Of a stretch of 64,000 bases of DNA, positions 44,779 through 57,879 are shown piece by piece. Source of the stretch: Cenococcum geophilum 1.58. Taxonomy: Eukaryota; Ascomycota; Dothideomycetes; Gloniales; Gloniaceae. The stretch lies in the NCBI GenBank assembly GCA_001692895.1, contig KV748186.1:2905785-2969784 (forward strand), written 5' to 3'. The notes under the pieces are model-generated. The model was not told the origin of the DNA, did no database searches, and was given only the letters and a program-made list of their open reading frames with translations. The first letter of the stretch is position 1. Each line of letters begins with the position of its first letter. Made by a program: the position numbers and the translations under genes.

Positions 44779-44949
44779 TGTCGGTATACATGCTTTAATT
44801 AACGTGCACGAATATCACTGTATTGCGATACGTATGCGGTGTTAGTTGTTGGATGATTGCTTGTTTTCTAATGCAGTATTAATAGTACATATACGCGTCT
44901 CGCGTAGATCACGTGCTCTATACACGTGATATAAATATACATACTAACA
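44779..44949 (-). repeat. Copia-1 LTR (3' end of element)
   Basis: 171 bp. It carries the palindrome ATCACGTG (44908-44915) and CACGTGAT (44923-44930), separated by 7 bp: two E-box hexamers in a promoter-like position. Differs from the other LTR by four CA-to-TA type changes. Confidence 0.92.
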
Positions 44950-45059
44950 CTAGAGTAACTCTAAAAAGAAACCAAATCGTGCTATTCCCGTTGTTCGTAG
45001 CATATACGCAATAACTAGCTCTTCCGTCTATAACACGCAATAGCTATGACGGCGCTAGG

Positions 45060-45290
45060 GCCCATTACATACCACATTCTGCCGACTTCTGCCATGCTAC
45101 CAAATTCTGCCGTATTGCCGGATTCTGCCAAATTCTGCCGTGTTATTAAATTCTGCCAAATTCTGCCGTGTTGTCGAATTCTGCCAAATTCTGCCGTGTT
45201 GTCGAATTCTGCTAAATTTTGCCATATTATTAAATTCTGCCAAATTCTGCCATATTGCCGGATTCTGCTAAATTCTGCCATATTACTGGC
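45060..45290. repeat. Tandem repeats of AATTCTGCC in Copia-1 3' region
   Basis: Units of about 28 bp, each with two AATTCTGCC words 11 bp apart and a variable GTGTTGTCG/GTATTGCCG spacer. Because the units are free of stops in two opposing frames, 88-codon open frames appear on both strands (45046-45312 plus, 45015-45281 minus); I regard these as repeat artefacts. Located between the end of pol and the LTR. Confidence 0.85.
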
Positions 45291-45329
45291 CCTGACTTCA
45301 CTAGCGCCTTAGCAGCCCCCGCATTTACC

Positions 45330-48300
45330 TTTAGTAACACTAAACCAAAGTCAAATCCGTTCACTTAACCTACTCTACAGCCTATAATTTAACTTAATTT
45401 GTGTTAATAAGTTGTAATAGTGCCGTATAAGGCTTACCCTTTATTATAGCATCCGCAGGGTTAGTGTTTCTATTAATCCACTTAACTTTAGTAATCTGTC
45501 TCCGCTTATAAGCTTAGCGGAGGCATATTATATCAATTATTAAGCGTTTCTCTTACGTAGTTCCTAGTTAGACAAGACAGTTATATAAAGACTTTAAATC
45601 GGTACAGAGAACAAGTAGTAGGTTAACCTATAAGATCTTGTTTAGCGTAGATTTAATTACAGCGCCTATATTAAAACCATGCGCTATACTATACAATTCT
45701 AAGGCTAATACGCTCCTAGTAACTCTTTTGCACTTAGTTAAGGACTAATAGACAATATTTGCCTTATTTAAGGCGTCCGCTAGTATAAATACGTAGCCAA
45801 TTTACGAAAATAGGTCCTTATTATTGGCGAAGGAAGCATCTATAAATACCAGGAGTTATAAGGTGTTGATATCTAGCTTAACGAACTTTAAGCCTCTATT
45901 TACGTTCTTAATCTACTAACTTAATCGCTTATTAAGACTCTTTATATCATCTTTAACTAGGTTAATTACCTAGGCAGTAAAGGATAGATTAAATAAGGCC
46001 TCTAGTTGACAAATAGACGCAATATATACACCTCTGGCACGTTAGGCAATATACTGGTCTTTTAGTATTAAAGTATAAGTAGCTCCTTTTAAGCCAGTAC
46101 TCATAGCTAGTTTAGTGCTAATTAGGCTAAGGTTTTTGCATTACCGCTCTTAAGTAAGGGTAATTCTATCCGGAATAAGTTAAATAAGGCCACCATTGAA
46201 TTTAAGGGGTATATTAACCGTAAGTTACTCACGCTCCTTAGCTATAAACTTTGCCTTATATAGCTCGTTCTGCTCCACCTCTGTAAAGGTCTCATCTACT
46301 AAGAATAGGGTGTCATTAGTCTATAGGCCCACAATGCCAAAGGGTTCATTGCTTTGGAGAAGGCAAAGATTATACATAGATTGGTCCATATATAGCTGCT
46401 ATATATAATGCGAATGGTAGGTCTTAAACTAGTGGTTACCGGCTTCTGGTACTCCGTATAGAGGCTTTAGCACCTTTAAGACCGTATCCTTACCAATTCT
46501 AAGTTCGTTCTGTAGTTCACGAGGTAGGCGTATATAGAATTCACGATTTAGGTTTATAGTGGACTGTATATAGGCTTGTGATATATCCCACAGGTAGAGG
46601 CTGTGTAGCCCTATGGCGGCTATACATAGGATAAGTCGCTGGCTGACTTGCTAAATAGTTAGTGATTGAGTTAATACGAGCTCTTTCTCCTGGTTATTAT
46701 ACGCCTATACGACTAGTTAAGACTTCTTAAAGGCCTTATTAGTACCTAGGTTCTTAATTTCGTTTATAAAGCGTAAGTTAAAGAGTTGTATACCTTAGGG
46801 TATATTTGCGAGCTTCGTAATCTTAAATACTCCTTTCTTAAGTAGACCGGTGAGTTCCTTTTGCCGGGAGGCGCTAAATTAAGTAACATTATCTTGCGAG
46901 TAAGTTGTAATATCTGCTATAGCTATAAGCAGGGGGTACTTACATAGGCGACCTCGGCCTCGTTTTAGTGCTAGTTAAGGGGCAGCTTCCTAAAATAGAG
47001 GCGCAGGTTTGTTAATTCGCGTAGGTTCTACGTACTCTACGGCGTTATAGATAGGAGGCTCCTCGGTTAGCTCTGGTTATAGGTATAGTTTAATAACCGT
47101 AGATTGGAAAGATATAGGTCTATTTAGTAACTTAACCGTATATATTTCTCCTTTAACCGTAAGTAGGTTATATAGTCCGTCCTAGTGTCCAGCTTAGCCT
47201 ATATTTCCTTCTCTCTATACTAGAACGGGTAAGTTTAGTAGTAGGTTATATACCGCGTTAGTTTTAGGTCCGTTGCGTATATTTAGGGCGTCTACAATTT
47301 AATATCCAGCTTATAGTTTCTGAATTTCTGCCATGGCCTTCTTAATTGCGTTTACTCGCTATATTACTAACGGTAATAGTGCATCTAATTCGACTATTTA
47401 AGGGTATGCGCCGAATACTAATAGTATAGGGACTAATCCATCCGGGCCAGCGGTGTTATTAATAGCCTTAAACGCCATTTATAGTGCTATATCTTTATTA
47501 ATATCAGGGATCTTAACGGTAATTATTTAATATACGCGTCGTAGCGGTCTATAGTATTATTCTACTATACCAATAGAGTTATAGGCTTCGACTGGAATTC
47601 CTTTTATATTAATACCCATAGTACTTATATACTGTTTAAATTCCTTACTAATAAAGTTCTTGCCCACGTTATATATAACTAGATCTAGTAGTCCCAGATA
47701 TATATTAATCTAGCACATCCGTAACACATCCTATATATATTTAGCGCTTATATTCTATAACCACCTACTAGCTTAAAAGCGTGTTCCCTTATTAACTATG
47801 TGTAATAACGGGCTTCCGCTAATATATATAATATTGACGATAATACAGTAGTTAAAATCAACGTTATCCCGTAAGGTGAAGCGGAACCATCCTAGTGACT
47901 TCCCGTGCTTTTAGTAATAGTGATAGTACTTAGCAAGATGTTTAAGAGTCTTCTTATCAGTATCGTGGCCAGCTTAGTTTAGTACTTTCTGTAGCCTTTT
48001 AACTAATAGGTGGCCAAACCGACGGTATAGTCGTTGTAGTTCCGTGTCTATTAGGTAGCAAGGGTTTAAATTAAAGGATTCCAAAAAATAAGTTTATAGA
48101 GAAGTGTTCCACACAAGGAAGGGGTAGCCGAACTGTCGTACTACTAGCACTTCCTTAGTACGGGTGACGAGGATATTCTTAAGGTTATTATAGTATACCT
48201 ATAGCTTATCCATATCTACTAGGCAGAGTAGGAATAGTATATCGGCTTAAACAATATAAAACTATATCTCGCCTATCGGACTGTTGATATATATAGTTCC
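45330..48300 (-). pseudogene. Copia-1 pol remnant (integrase, RT, RNase H)
   Basis: Minus-strand translation near 45,370-45,860 reads VFIDASFANNKDLFS, IGYVFILADA, KCKRVTRSVLALELYSIAHG, LLVLCTDLKSLYNCLV: a Copia RNase H with its catalytic Asp residues in place. RT and integrase follow upstream. Stops, mainly at former Trp or Gln codons, interrupt each domain. Confidence 0.85.
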
Positions 48301-48849
48301 GATTAAGGAAGCAGTACCTATTCCGAACTATATATTAACTTAGCCCTTTATTAAGGTGTCTAATTTTACAGATAAGTCCGCAGTTTGTAGTGCCTAAAAT
48401 TGTCTATAACCAGCCGTAGACTTTCTTAAAGCTCCTATGTCTATTATAATGCCTATAAACACGGTTAAGGTATATCGTAATTCAGCGTTAGCACTGTATG
48501 CGAAAGGATTAGTGCTTAGAGCGGTTATAGCGGTTTCTGTTATATCTACCACTATTAGTGAGTAGGTAAAGGCTTTGTTGGCCAGCTCTATGCTTATAAG
48601 GGTTACTTTATCAGGTATAAGGTCTCCAAAGGTTATAAAGTAGGTAGTAGGAGGTTACTTTAGCTCTTCTAAACTAAGTTTAGATCTAATGTCTATGATA
48701 AGCGTTTCGAAGATCTCATCAAAGTCCTCTAAATCCTCACTGTTGTCTCCTTCGCAGTTAATAATATACTGCTTAAAGCGTTCTTTAAAGCGGTTGTTAA
48801 ACCGTTCTTTAGTTCAATTGCTAAAGCGGCTTTTATATTCCTCCTTAGC

Positions 48850-50300
48850 CTTATTACGTTCCTCCTCTATATGTCTCTATAAACAGCAATCCTCTTTCTA
48901 GTAGATATAGCAACGTCCCTTAGATCTGATGTTACTATTAAATTATCCGTATATTCGGTTACGGCTAAGATTTCGGTTGTTTCGGTCACGATTTTAATTA
49001 TAGTAGTGGCGATCCATAAAGAAGGTAGTATACACTTCTTGGCTAGGGTATTCCTTCTCCTATATAACAGTTAAAGACTGTAATTTGTTGATTAACTGAG
49101 ATAAGTCTTCTCCAGGGTTTAAGACGGTAATTCTATAGGCAGGAACTCCCTAGCAAGCTATAACTAGTTTATTAGTAAGAAATAGTAGTGTTTAAAATTC
49201 AGAGTTAATTCCATGCTGCTGCTTGTATAGCTTGTTAATTAGTAGCTGAAGACACTGGTATATAGGCTTGTCGGTATTCGCGTCGATAATGCCTTGTAGT
49301 GTAATTGCGTTCCATTTCGCGAGGTTCTTTCTGTAAAACTTAGGTCCTTTAAAGAAGTTCCGCATATAGGTGCATGCTTCTAGGTACGTTCTGGCTAAAA
49401 GGGTACGGTTATAGTAATGATCTTATGCGAGTCCCTTTAGCATAGTAGGGAATGCAATCATATAATCGTCTAGTTGTAGGCCAGCTCTTCTACAGATGTT
49501 TTTAAAGATGGTTAATTTAAAATTGAAGCTTTCGCTAACTCTATCGTATTTCTGGCTGTCTGTGTATATCTTTGCCACCATAGTAGCCTCTTTACTATAT
49601 AAGGCTGTTCCTCCTACTCCCGGGTCTGGTTGCTGCTGTAGGGTAGATTGTAATAGGGTATGCTGCTATTGGCTAGGTTGCTGAGGGTTATACTAAAGGT
49701 AATACTGCTGTTGGGTAGCAGTTGGCGCAGTTTGCCGGGGTATAGGTGTCATAGGGGTAGGTGTCTGTGTTCCAGGCGGTGTTAAAGCTGTAGCTGTAGG
49801 CTGAGCTGATTCCAGGCTAGTAGCTGAACCTATAGCCAGACCGTCGTGGGTGGGATTGAGTCGATTTCGTAAGCTTCCAGTATTCAGCGGTCCCTTTGTC
49901 TCATTAATAGCTGCTATAAGGTTCTTATTCGTCCATTCGCGTTATTCTTCTTCTTAAATAATATTAAATAATATATTAGAGAGGGTAATTCTAGCATTAT
50001 GCTTAGCAACACACACTCCTCTTTTAAGTAGGTGTTTTCGCAGCTTAGCTCTGGTATCCAAACGCATCTTTTAAAAGTCTTCTAGGGTAAACTCCTTAAA
50101 TTCTTCTTAAAATATAGTCCACAGGGTATTGTCTAAGAAGTCCTCCTTCTTATGTATATAAATCTTTGTTTCCATAAACTCCGCTAGTTCGTCCTTTATA
50201 GTCTTGCCTAAATTAATTCCGCCGCCGTGTTTCCTAACCTTTATAGCCCATTCTTGTTCCTCCGCTAATGCCATAGTTGTAGGTGTAAGGGTAGGTGTAA
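48850..50300 (-). pseudogene. Copia-1 gag remnant with zinc knuckle
   Basis: The minus strand shows a Pro/Gln/Thr-rich stretch (about 49,870-49,600) and a C-terminal knuckle around 48,860-48,930 (CYI...KEDCC...RHIEEERNKA), the usual Copia Gag end CxxCxxxGCxxxxH in degraded form. Frameshifts and stops prevent a full reading. Confidence 0.7.
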
Positions 50301-50639
50301 GAGTTGAGGTTAAAGTTAAGGTTGGGGTTAAGGGTTGTATGTACGTTCTCTACAGCCGTCGGGCCTATAAAGTGTTCTTAGCAAAACTGCTATTCTCTTA
50401 GCGATCTATTATATTGGCTGTAAGGCTAGTACAAATTCTCTTAAGCTTAAGGGAGGTCATAATCTTCTCTAAGTAAAGATACAATTCTCTAAGCGATCTA
50501 ACGCGTTAGCAGTTAAGCTAATACGTGGTCTCGAGCTTTAAGGGTAATATAGCTTTCTCCTTTAACTAAAATAGGGCGATAACTCTGCAATCTAACGCGT
50601 TAGCAGTTAAGCTAATGCGTGGTTTCGAGCTTTGCTATT

Positions 50640-50672
50640 GCGTATTTCCTAATCTATACGTCTACTAATCAG
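50640..50672 (-). promoter_or_regulatory. Candidate primer-binding region of Copia-1
   Basis: On the minus strand the sequence immediately after the 5' LTR reads CTGATTAGTAGACG, followed by ATAGATTAGG. Copia-2 has CTAATTAGTGAGCGCGCATAGATTAGC at the same place. Such conservation between two diverged elements suggests the priming site, perhaps for an internally cleaved tRNA as known for some Copia elements. The tRNA is not identified. Confidence 0.4.
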
Positions 50673-50843
50673 TGTCGGTATACATGCTTTAATCAACGTG
50701 CACGAATATCACTGTATTGCGATACGTATGCGGTGTTAGTTGTTGGATGATTGCTTGTTTTCTAATGCAGTGTTGATAGTACATATACGCGTCTCGCGTA
50801 GATCACGTGCTCTATACACGTGATATAAATATACATACCAACA
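50673..50843 (-). repeat. Copia-1 LTR (5' end of element)
   Basis: 171 bp, the unmutated partner: begins TGTCGG and ends ACCAACA on the plus strand. Flanked on the right by the TTTAT target duplicate. Confidence 0.92.
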
Positions 50844-50848
50844 TTTAT

Positions 50849-51080
50849 ATATAGCTAGATTTATAAATAGTAAGGCTATATACCTATTAAATCCGCTACT
50901 GACCCTACTTTAGCCTTATGCTATACCGGTGTAGCGCCGTATATACTTCGCGGGTAGGTTATAGGTTACTTATATACAGCTAGGTTTAGGACAATAAGGC
51001 TATATACCTATTAAATCCGCCGCTAGCCTGTACCTTAGCCTTACGCGTTATCTATATAGCATATTAATAAATTAAAACTT
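50849..51080. repeat. Tandem repeat, about 125 bp period
   Basis: TAAGGCTATATACCTATTAAATCCGC starts a block at 50,870 and again at 50,995, with GGTTATAGGTTA.TTAT before each; the first of these lies at the left side of Copia-1 (about 44,763-44,778). Copia-1 therefore inserted inside a tandem repeat in the 3' region of Gypsy E. Confidence 0.7.
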
Positions 51081-53999
51081 TACCCCGTATATACGCCGCA
51101 GTTCCTATAGCAATTATTACTTATTTTTTAATCCCTTAGGACGTCCTCTACTCCGCTTTAATATAGGTTATATTTTAATAGCGGCGCTTACTTTTTGTCT
51201 ACGCTTTAGCTATAAGGCTAAGGTATTCCGCTTACGGTACTTATCTAATAGTTATTAATAATTCTTAAGTTCTATCTCGTATTTCTATCTATTATACTTA
51301 TTTAGCCATCCTAGCCATTTAATAAGGTACTGCGGTTATCTAGCACGATTTTAGTAGGCGATAATTACTTCTACTTCCTAGCTGCCTTCCTTAAGCTCTT
51401 TTACTACTAGGGGTTAAAACCTAGGGCGTAACCTATAAGACTCTAGTAAGGAGATATAAAAGACTAGGTAGAGCTATACTATAGTAAATAGGAGCTCTAG
51501 TTTATATACTTACTACCCTACGCGCTTTAGGAACTAAAACGGTCCTATAAACTTACTATTAAGTTTCTTATAAGGACGTTTTATGCGGATATTCTTAGAA
51601 GAGAGTAGGACTTATTTACTAACGGTAAAATGCTTAGCCAGATAGTGACGATTATAGTATTTATTTAAAGCTATTAGGCGTGCATTATTGACGCCGCCGC
51701 TGCCTTATATGTAAGGCGTAGGAGTTATAAATGTCTCTACAAGTTTGACATTTATTAACTTAGATCCCTCCGCACCTTACTAGGCGTCTTAGATGCCGTT
51801 TAGGACTCTATCTAGAATGTTTAGTAGCTAGCTATAGGCGAGCTTAATAGGGGAATGCTTTATTATAGTATAGACCTTAGAGTTATAGGTAAAGGCTATT
51901 TCTTTAAGTAGGGAGGCCTAATTAGACTGTTCCTAGTTTATAAATATACGTAGGTATACCTTAAGCTCTTAGTTCTAACGCTCCGTCTAACTATCTATCT
52001 ATAGGTAAAATGTAATACTAAGTTTACATTAAACGCGGAGATAGTAGTATATAGTACTCTAGTACTCGCTTATAAATATACTACCCCTATTAAAGATAAT
52101 ATTATTTAGAGGCCCTATTTGCGCAAAGACTCTAAATAAAAGTTCTATAAGTTGCGTAGCATTAATTATCTTATATACTAGATAGTAGTGCACTAGTTTT
52201 ATAAAACGGTCTATAAGGATAAGGATAGAGTTATACTCTACGCTATTAGGAGTTTTAGACTCTAGGAGATCCGTAATAAAGTTAGGTAAATAATACTACT
52301 AGGCTTAGGTGGGGACCTAAAAAGGCTGTAGCTTACTATAGGGTTTATAACGGCGCGATTTAGAGCGTTAGTAGGCATTATAATTATTTAGGTATTTACG
52401 GAGGCTCTAGGTAAGGCTATTCCAAGTATACTTTTATGTAATTACCTTAAAAGTACGGTTAAAACTATAGTGGCCGCCTACAGGATCGTTATAATTCCGC
52501 TTAAGGATCTCTTATTATAGTAGTATATAATTTAGTACCTAGACCTTATTATTTTACCTTAAAAGTCCTTAATTATTAAGGGTATAGTCCTTATTACCGG
52601 TAGGAACTCATTTTTAGGTTAACTAATTATATATAGAGCGTGTAAAGGTGTCTCTTTTTTATACTCTATAAATAAAATTAATTAGTAACTTAAGGGGGTA
52701 TTCTATAAACGCCGTTTTGGCTAAGGTAGCTACTACTACCTCTTGCCGTAACACGAGACTTTATATAAAGTTAGTGCTAGCAAAGTAACGTATAATATAT
52801 AGGTGACTTACTAGGTTATTATAGGAGACTATAGCCTAGGCTAAGGCGTCTTCCCTAGGGTTAAGCGCTATTAGGCTAGTTAAAGTGGTCTTAAAGAGAA
52901 TAGTAGGATACTTTGGTCCACTGGCGCTAAGTTTATAAGGGTTACTCGTATACTATACGCATGCTACTTACTAGTATAGTATAGTAGCACTAGGGCCGCC
53001 TATAAGGCCTATAACCCGCAACTTTTGCTATAATATAAGTAGTATAGTATTAAGGAGTGTCCTCTTACTACTATTTTTAAAGCCTTTAGTATAATCCAGG
53101 CGCTAGGATAGTATATTAGCGGGATTTACTTTACCTAGCTTATATTTAATCTTAAAATTAAACTTAGCTAATTCCTTAGCGTACTAGGCCTAGCAAGTAG
53201 ATAAGCTTTTAGTAGTTATAAAATATCTAAGATTGTTATAATTATAGAGCACGCGCATTATATACGCGGCGTATTTAAGGTAATAGCGCCACGTCTTAAA
53301 GCATTATACTATAGCGAGCAGTTCTTTGTTATATATATTATACTATATTTTAGGCTAGTAAGCTTTTAACTATAATAAGTAATTAGGTGCTAGTGGAGTT
53401 AGTCTTCCTATCTTAAGGGCTATAGAAGTATACCGCTATAGGTATAATTAGAAGCGTTAGTAATTACTATTAAGGGTAGATTTAGGTTAAAGTAACGAAG
53501 TAGTAAAGCTTATATAAACGTAGTACGTAGCTTATAAAATACCTACTAAGTATTATTAGGCTAGGACTAAGGTTAATACTATTTAGTAGGCCCTTTTAAC
53601 TTATACTTATACTTCTTCTTATCTAACCTTAGGTCGCGATGTATCTATATAAAATATACGTATAGGGGGTATACGGTATCTAAATAGTTCTAAATAAATC
53701 GCCTATAAAAGATATTAAAGCTAAGGAAGACCTAGATATCTCTATAGGACTTAGGTTTAGGCTATTCCTTAATAGCTTTTATATAGTTAGGTCCATTATT
53801 ATAATAGGACTAGCCCAGTTACAGTAGGAATGTCTTAGTAAAACACTCGACAGATAAATTCTAACGCTTTAACCGAATTCTGCCAGATTAATTAAATTCT
53901 ACCTAAGTCTGTTAAAGACCGCGTGCGTATATACGCACGCATTGACCACTAAGCCTCTACCTATTTAATTATATAATTCTCTTATTATTCCTTTCTCTT

Positions 54000-54014
54000 N
54001 TTTANNNAACGTNN
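54000..54014. other. Scattered undetermined bases
   Basis: Six N bases in a 15 bp stretch of the Gypsy D leader. Same character as the other clusters. Confidence 0.95.
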
Positions 54015-57000
54015 TGTTCTTAGCAAGAGCTATATACCCTTAGATTTAGATAGAATTTATATTATTCCTTTAAATCTCTCTTAAAGTCTCTTTACGCCCT
54101 TATATTATATTACATTAAAATAACTACTATTAAAATAATAAACAAACTTAAACCCTTTACGTTAACTACGAGTATTATAGCCCTAGTTAGGGAACAGTTA
54201 ACTATAATGCAACAGTCCTTTATAGATGCTTTAGCCCAACAGCGAGCGATATTAGAAGCTTAGTATTAGCAATTAATAGAAGTAATCCGCGAAGAACTCT
54301 GTAACCGTAAAGCACTTACATTAGAGACCCTAATAGTAATACCTATAAATAAAATTAAAATAACTATATATAAACCCTAAACTAGTAATAGTAGCTTAAC
54401 TTATACCTATAATAAACCTAGTACCTACTATAAAATCTAAAAAGCTCCCTAACCCTCTAATATTTAATAAAAATTAAAATAATCTACATCCCTTTATAAC
54501 TAAGCTCCGTCTTAAACTTTTAATAAACTATAACTAATACCCTATTAAAGCTAGCAAGATTAGCTATAGAATATCTTATTTAAGTAAAGACGCTGCATAA
54601 ACTATAGACTCATTCTTCTATAATAGTACCTTTATTAATCCCAAAATCTTTATTTCTCTATTAGAATAAATATATAATAATACTAGCTATAAATATACAG
54701 CTATTACTAAACTTAAAAACTTACAATAACGGAACCAAGACTTTACTAGCTTCTTTTTAGAATTTTTAGGCCTTATTAATAAACTAGATTAGAATAAAGC
54801 CGCTAGAGTTGCTACTCTCCATTAAGCTATTTTAGATAAAATTAGAGTATAGTTAGTAGGTAGAGAACTGCTAAAGAACTTACCTAAATTTGCTATAATA
54901 TATTAACAAATTAATAAAGACCTTTAATATAATAAATAAACTCGTTCCCTAAAACCAACTATATCTTACTTTTAAAACTCTATAAACCTAGTATATACCC
55001 TATAGCGCGATTTATCTCTAAAACTAAAAAGCTTTATATATAACCCTATAGACCTTAATACTACTTAATCCTATATACCCTTAGGAACTAATAAATAAAG
55101 AATATAAGCCGCAAATAGAGAATACTTTAGATATAGTAAAAAGGGACACATTTAAAGAAATTGCCAAACTTACCCTTTTAAAAAGGTCCAACGTAGTTCC
55201 TCTTAGTCCTTAAATTATACTTGTTCTATAAATTATACTTAGTTACTATAAAGCATTTTACTTTTAGTTAATTTAGAAAATAAATTATCCTAGGGCTAAG
55301 TTACGCCTTAGAATAAGAAGTAAAAGAGCATAAGTATCTAGGCTCTTTTAGCGCTAATATATAACATAACTCCCTTAATATACTTAGTAAAATTTAAATA
55401 CTTAGAAAATGGAAGAAAGTATAAATCCTTATAGATAGCAGAGCTACTAGTATAGGCTTTATTAATATAAACTACGCAAAAACTTAATACTTAAATTTAA
55501 AGAAACTTAATAAGCCTTAAGGCCTATAAGGCTTTAATAGTAAGCCTTTAATATACGGCGAACTAACGCACTATACTCTTATAAAGATGTGGATAGGTAA
55601 ATACCTTAAATACGTTTCCTTATTTATAATACCCTTAAAGTATTATAAGGTAATACTTAGATATAGATAACTAAAACAATATAACCCTTTAATTAGCTAG
55701 GTTAAAGAAACACTAAAATTCCGTATAACCTACTACTAAAGTTATTACTTAAAATACTACTTGCCTTACAAACATGTATATAACTATTTAAATTTAATAT
55801 AATATAAATTGCCCTTACTATAAACCTTAAACTAATATAATAAAGTTATAACTGCTAATTACGGTAAAGAATGTAAAGATAATATATTAAAACCCCTTAA
55901 ATTTTATATAATATAAGCCATACCCTTTTATTTATTAGTAAGAAAACAAAACTATAAGATCTTTACTATAATACTAGAAGATATTAAGAAGGTATTGGAA
56001 CTAAAGCAATATATTAACCCCTAACCTCTTATACCTAAAGAATATTATAATCTAATTAATATGTTTAAGAAACGATTTATAAACTAACTACCCCTATATT
56101 AAGATAAGTATAATTTTAAGATAAAACTTAAACTTAGTATAACGCTAAAGTTCGGCCTATTATACGGTATATCGCGAGAAGAGCTACTTATAATATAATA
56201 ATACCTTAAAGAGTACCTAGAGAAAGGATTTAGTCGCCCTAGTTAATTACTATTTACCTTATTTATACTATTTATTAAGAAACCTAGAGAAGGCTTAAGG
56301 TTCTATATTAATTATTAATCCCTAAATATAATTATAATTTAAAACTAATATTTAATTCCTTTACTTTAAGAAACGCTTAACTACTTAATAAAAGTATAAT
56401 ACTTTACAAAGCTTAATATAGTCACTGCCTTTAATTAAATCCGTATTTATAAAGGAAATAAGAAGTATATAGCTTTTTATATATAATAGGGACTTTTTAA
56501 ATACCTAGTAATGCTATTTAGTGTAAAGAATAGTCCTAGTACGTTTTAGTAATATATTAATAATACGCTTCGCGAATTCCTTAATATATTTATTACTATG
56601 TATATTAATAATTTATTAATTAATTTATCTTTGCTTTCTAAGTACTAAAAATATATTTAAATAGTCCTTAAACACCTATAAAACGCGGGCTTATAATGCG
56701 ATATTAAGAAATAAGTTTTACGCGTCCAAAGTTACGTATTTAGGCCTAATTATATCTTATAACAGAATTAAAATGGACCCTAAGAAAATCGCTATAATTA
56801 TAAACTAAGAAAGTCCTAGTAGTGTATAAGACATCTAAGGATTTCTAGGATTTGTAAATTTCTATTATCGATTTATTAATTACTTTTTAAAAATTATTTA
56901 GCTATTAGTAAACTTAACAAGGAAAAATATAAGATTTAAATCGACTACTAAATATAAATAAGCTTTTAACAACCTAAAATATTGTTTTATAACTACTTTA

Positions 57001-57345
57001 ATTCTTACCTACTTTAATCTAGACTTTAAATATATTATTAAAACAAACTCGTCTAATTATATATTAGGAGGAGTGTTATCGCAATATAATAAGAACGGCG
57101 AGCTGCGCCTAGTAGCCTTTCTCTCCTAGAAACTTACTCCTATTAAATTAAACTATAAGATATATAATAAGGAACTGCTTATAATTGTTAGATATTTTAA
57201 ACAATAGCATTTAGAACTTAAAGGATTGTTATTTCTAATACGCGTATTAACGGACTATAAAAACCTATAGTACTTTATAACTATAAAGCAATTAATATAA
57301 CACTAAATTTGTTAGGCTAAATACCTTAACTTTAAGATTATATAC

Positions 57346-57616
57346 TGTTTGTACCAATTTAATGGTACAAGTGAGTCGTGTCTAGGGGCACGAAATACGT
57401 ATAGTATCGTATGCTCATTTAGACGGTGGTGACTGTCGATTATATAAAGCAGACTACGTAGTCTATATACTGATGCGCCTCCCCCCTAATTAGTCAGTGC
57501 TTTAGAAGTGCACCAGACGCGTAAGTGGGTGGTTGGTGCACCAAACGCGTAAACGCGTACTCGGCGTACCGAGCGCGTAAGCACGCGGTTGGTACGACAG
57601 GTGCTATAATTATACA
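57346..57616 (-). repeat. Copia-2 LTR (3' end of element)
   Basis: 271 bp. Contains the palindrome GACTACGTAGTC and a run of GCGTAA-type words (about 57,519-57,590). Confidence 0.92.
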
Positions 57617-57879
57617 CTAGCGGTACTTGGAAAATGAAACCACTTATGTATAGCCTCCGTAATTGTCTTAATAGAACTATAAAACACATAAGAAAATATA
57701 TAGGAAATCCCTCCTAAGGTGCCTTCTGGGTTGCCTTCCAAATGGTGCTCCAAGCTAGCCGTAAGTCCTGCTTACGGTCCGTAAAATGAACTGTACGGCC
57801 TTTTAACGGGCCGTAAATACACCATACGGCCTTCCGACGGGCCATGGCTGAACCGTAAATGCTCTATTAGTCTCGCTCT

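Larger units (their letters stand above)
44779..50843 (-). mobile_element. Full-length Ty1/Copia element, Copia-1
   Basis: Identical-length 171 bp LTRs (44779-44949, 50673-50843), boundaries TG...CA, 5 bp duplication TTTAT (44774-44778, 50844-50848). Coding is on the minus strand in Copia order: gag at about 50,300-48,850, integrase at about 48,300-47,500, RT at about 47,000-45,950, RNase H at about 45,860-45,370. The LTRs differ at four positions, all CA-to-TA type and all mutated in the left copy. It contains far more CA/TG than the surrounding Gypsy DNA and is much younger, yet still carries stops. Confidence 0.92.
44381..53790 (-). mobile_element. Ty3/Gypsy family E, minus strand, split by Copia-1
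   Basis: Two parts, 44,381-44,778 and 50,849-53,790, either side of Copia-1. Minus-strand translation gives RT remnants (about 53,400-53,790), RNase H (about 53,060-53,350: YNKELLAIV, CFKTWRYYLKYAAY, LRYFITTKS), integrase (about 51,500-52,900) and a chromodomain (about 51,240-51,420: RPQYLIKWLGWLNKYN-like). It is 5'-truncated at about 53,790, where Gypsy D begins. Heavily RIPed. Joining the two parts restores a 3' UTR ending in the polypurine tract at 44,370-44,380. Confidence 0.72.

Noticed and set aside
45015-45312. Two opposing 88-codon open frames
   Set aside because: Both are by-products of the 28 bp tandem repeat, which lacks stops in two frames.
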